Shown one piece after another: positions 63,632 to 64,000 of a DNA stretch of 64,000 bases. Position 1 is the stretch's first letter. Every line of letters starts with the position of its first letter. A program made the translations under genes and the position numbers. Source of the stretch: Haliclystus octoradiatus. Its lineage: Eukaryota; Cnidaria; Staurozoa; Stauromedusae; Haliclystidae. The DNA is taken from positions 17,887,131 to 17,951,130 of the forward strand of contig OU744446.1 of assembly GCA_916610825.1 (NCBI GenBank). The letters run 5' to 3'. The notes below the pieces were generated by a model, which was not told the DNA's origin, ran no database searches, and saw only the letters and a program-made list of their open reading frames with translations.

Positions 63632-63862
63632 CTACTCTATACTTCTTGAGTCTTGCAATATTTCATAGTATCTATCATGACCTTGATTAATAGTTGTTAC
63701 ATATATTACTTTCGAAATCAATTGATCTGCGGTGAAACAGCTCTTAACTGTCCTATATTGTTGTCCCACAATTTTTAGATCAAACGTTACTTGTTTTCCA
63801 CGATATCTTAAATTTAACATGTTATTCATTATGTTAATACCAATTCTGTTCTCGTGTACCAT
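63632..63862 (-). CDS. Open frame of unknown function (76 aa)
   Basis: Minus-strand frame of 76 codons starting ATG at 63,862. It encodes a mixed-charge segment with RYRGKQVTFDLKIVG, SCFTADQLISKVIYV and NQGHDRYYEIL. Composition is more protein-like than the neighbouring frames, but it matches no family I know. It could be an exon, a transposon fragment or chance. The window ends soon after, so any upstream exons are not visible. Confidence 0.25.
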   Translation of the reverse strand: MVHENRIGINIMNNMLNLRYRGKQVTFDLKIVGQQYRTVKSCFTADQLISKVIYVTTINQGHDRYYEILQDSRSIE

Positions 63863-64000
63863 ATATGTTTTTGGTTATGTTATTCGGAGGAGCCTCCTCA
63901 AAATAATCTAGATGTGTACAGCTTTTGCTGTTGAAATATTCAATAGAAATAGAAATCTTTATGAAATTGCACAGCTGGGACTATTATGGAAAAGGGTGCT

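Overview
The window is eukaryotic, AT-rich, repeat-dominated DNA, most likely from an animal and probably an invertebrate. The evidence is a BEL/Pao LTR retrotransposon, Penelope-like and LINE reverse transcriptase remnants, a TTAA-flanked DNA transposon and a vertebrate-type (CCCTAA)n motif, all metazoan genome features. Nothing identifies the species, and I see no host protein-coding gene that I can name.

Layout. (1) From base 1 to about 55,870 the window is one giant head-to-tail satellite with a 179-bp monomer, about 48 kb in total and about 270 monomers by division, all in one orientation. It runs off the left edge of the window. (2) The satellite is interrupted twice. At 11,633-18,268 there is a complete BEL/Pao retrotransposon on the minus strand, with 365-bp LTRs differing at one position, a 5-bp target duplication and an intact 1,922-residue Gag-Pol. 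At 50,371-51,440 there is a 1,070-bp non-autonomous element with imperfect terminal inverted repeats and a TTAA target duplication (piggyBac-like). (3) The array decays through divergent monomers at about 54,700-55,870. (4) The right flank (55,870-64,000) has few coding signals. It holds a GTTGC-rich patch, a short interstitial telomeric repeat beside CACGTG-containing tandem repeats, a LINE RT fragment, a GTCACCG minisatellite, and a broken Penelope-like element (RT plus GIY-YIG endonuclease) whose 5' part is inverted relative to its 3' part.

How it fits together. Monomers fall into recurrent diagnostic subtypes, and blocks of 5, 7, 8, 10, 12, 16, 19, 26, 30 and 48 monomers recur. The array therefore grew by many overlapping segmental duplications rather than by one fixed higher-order repeat. 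Both transposons interrupt an already established monomer order and were not themselves amplified within the window, so both insertions look younger than the local amplification. The array's size, near-nucleosomal unit and young insertions fit a centromeric or pericentromeric block; that role is inferred, not shown. The many 60-74 codon open frames in the satellite are a by-product of its sequence and are not annotated as genes.
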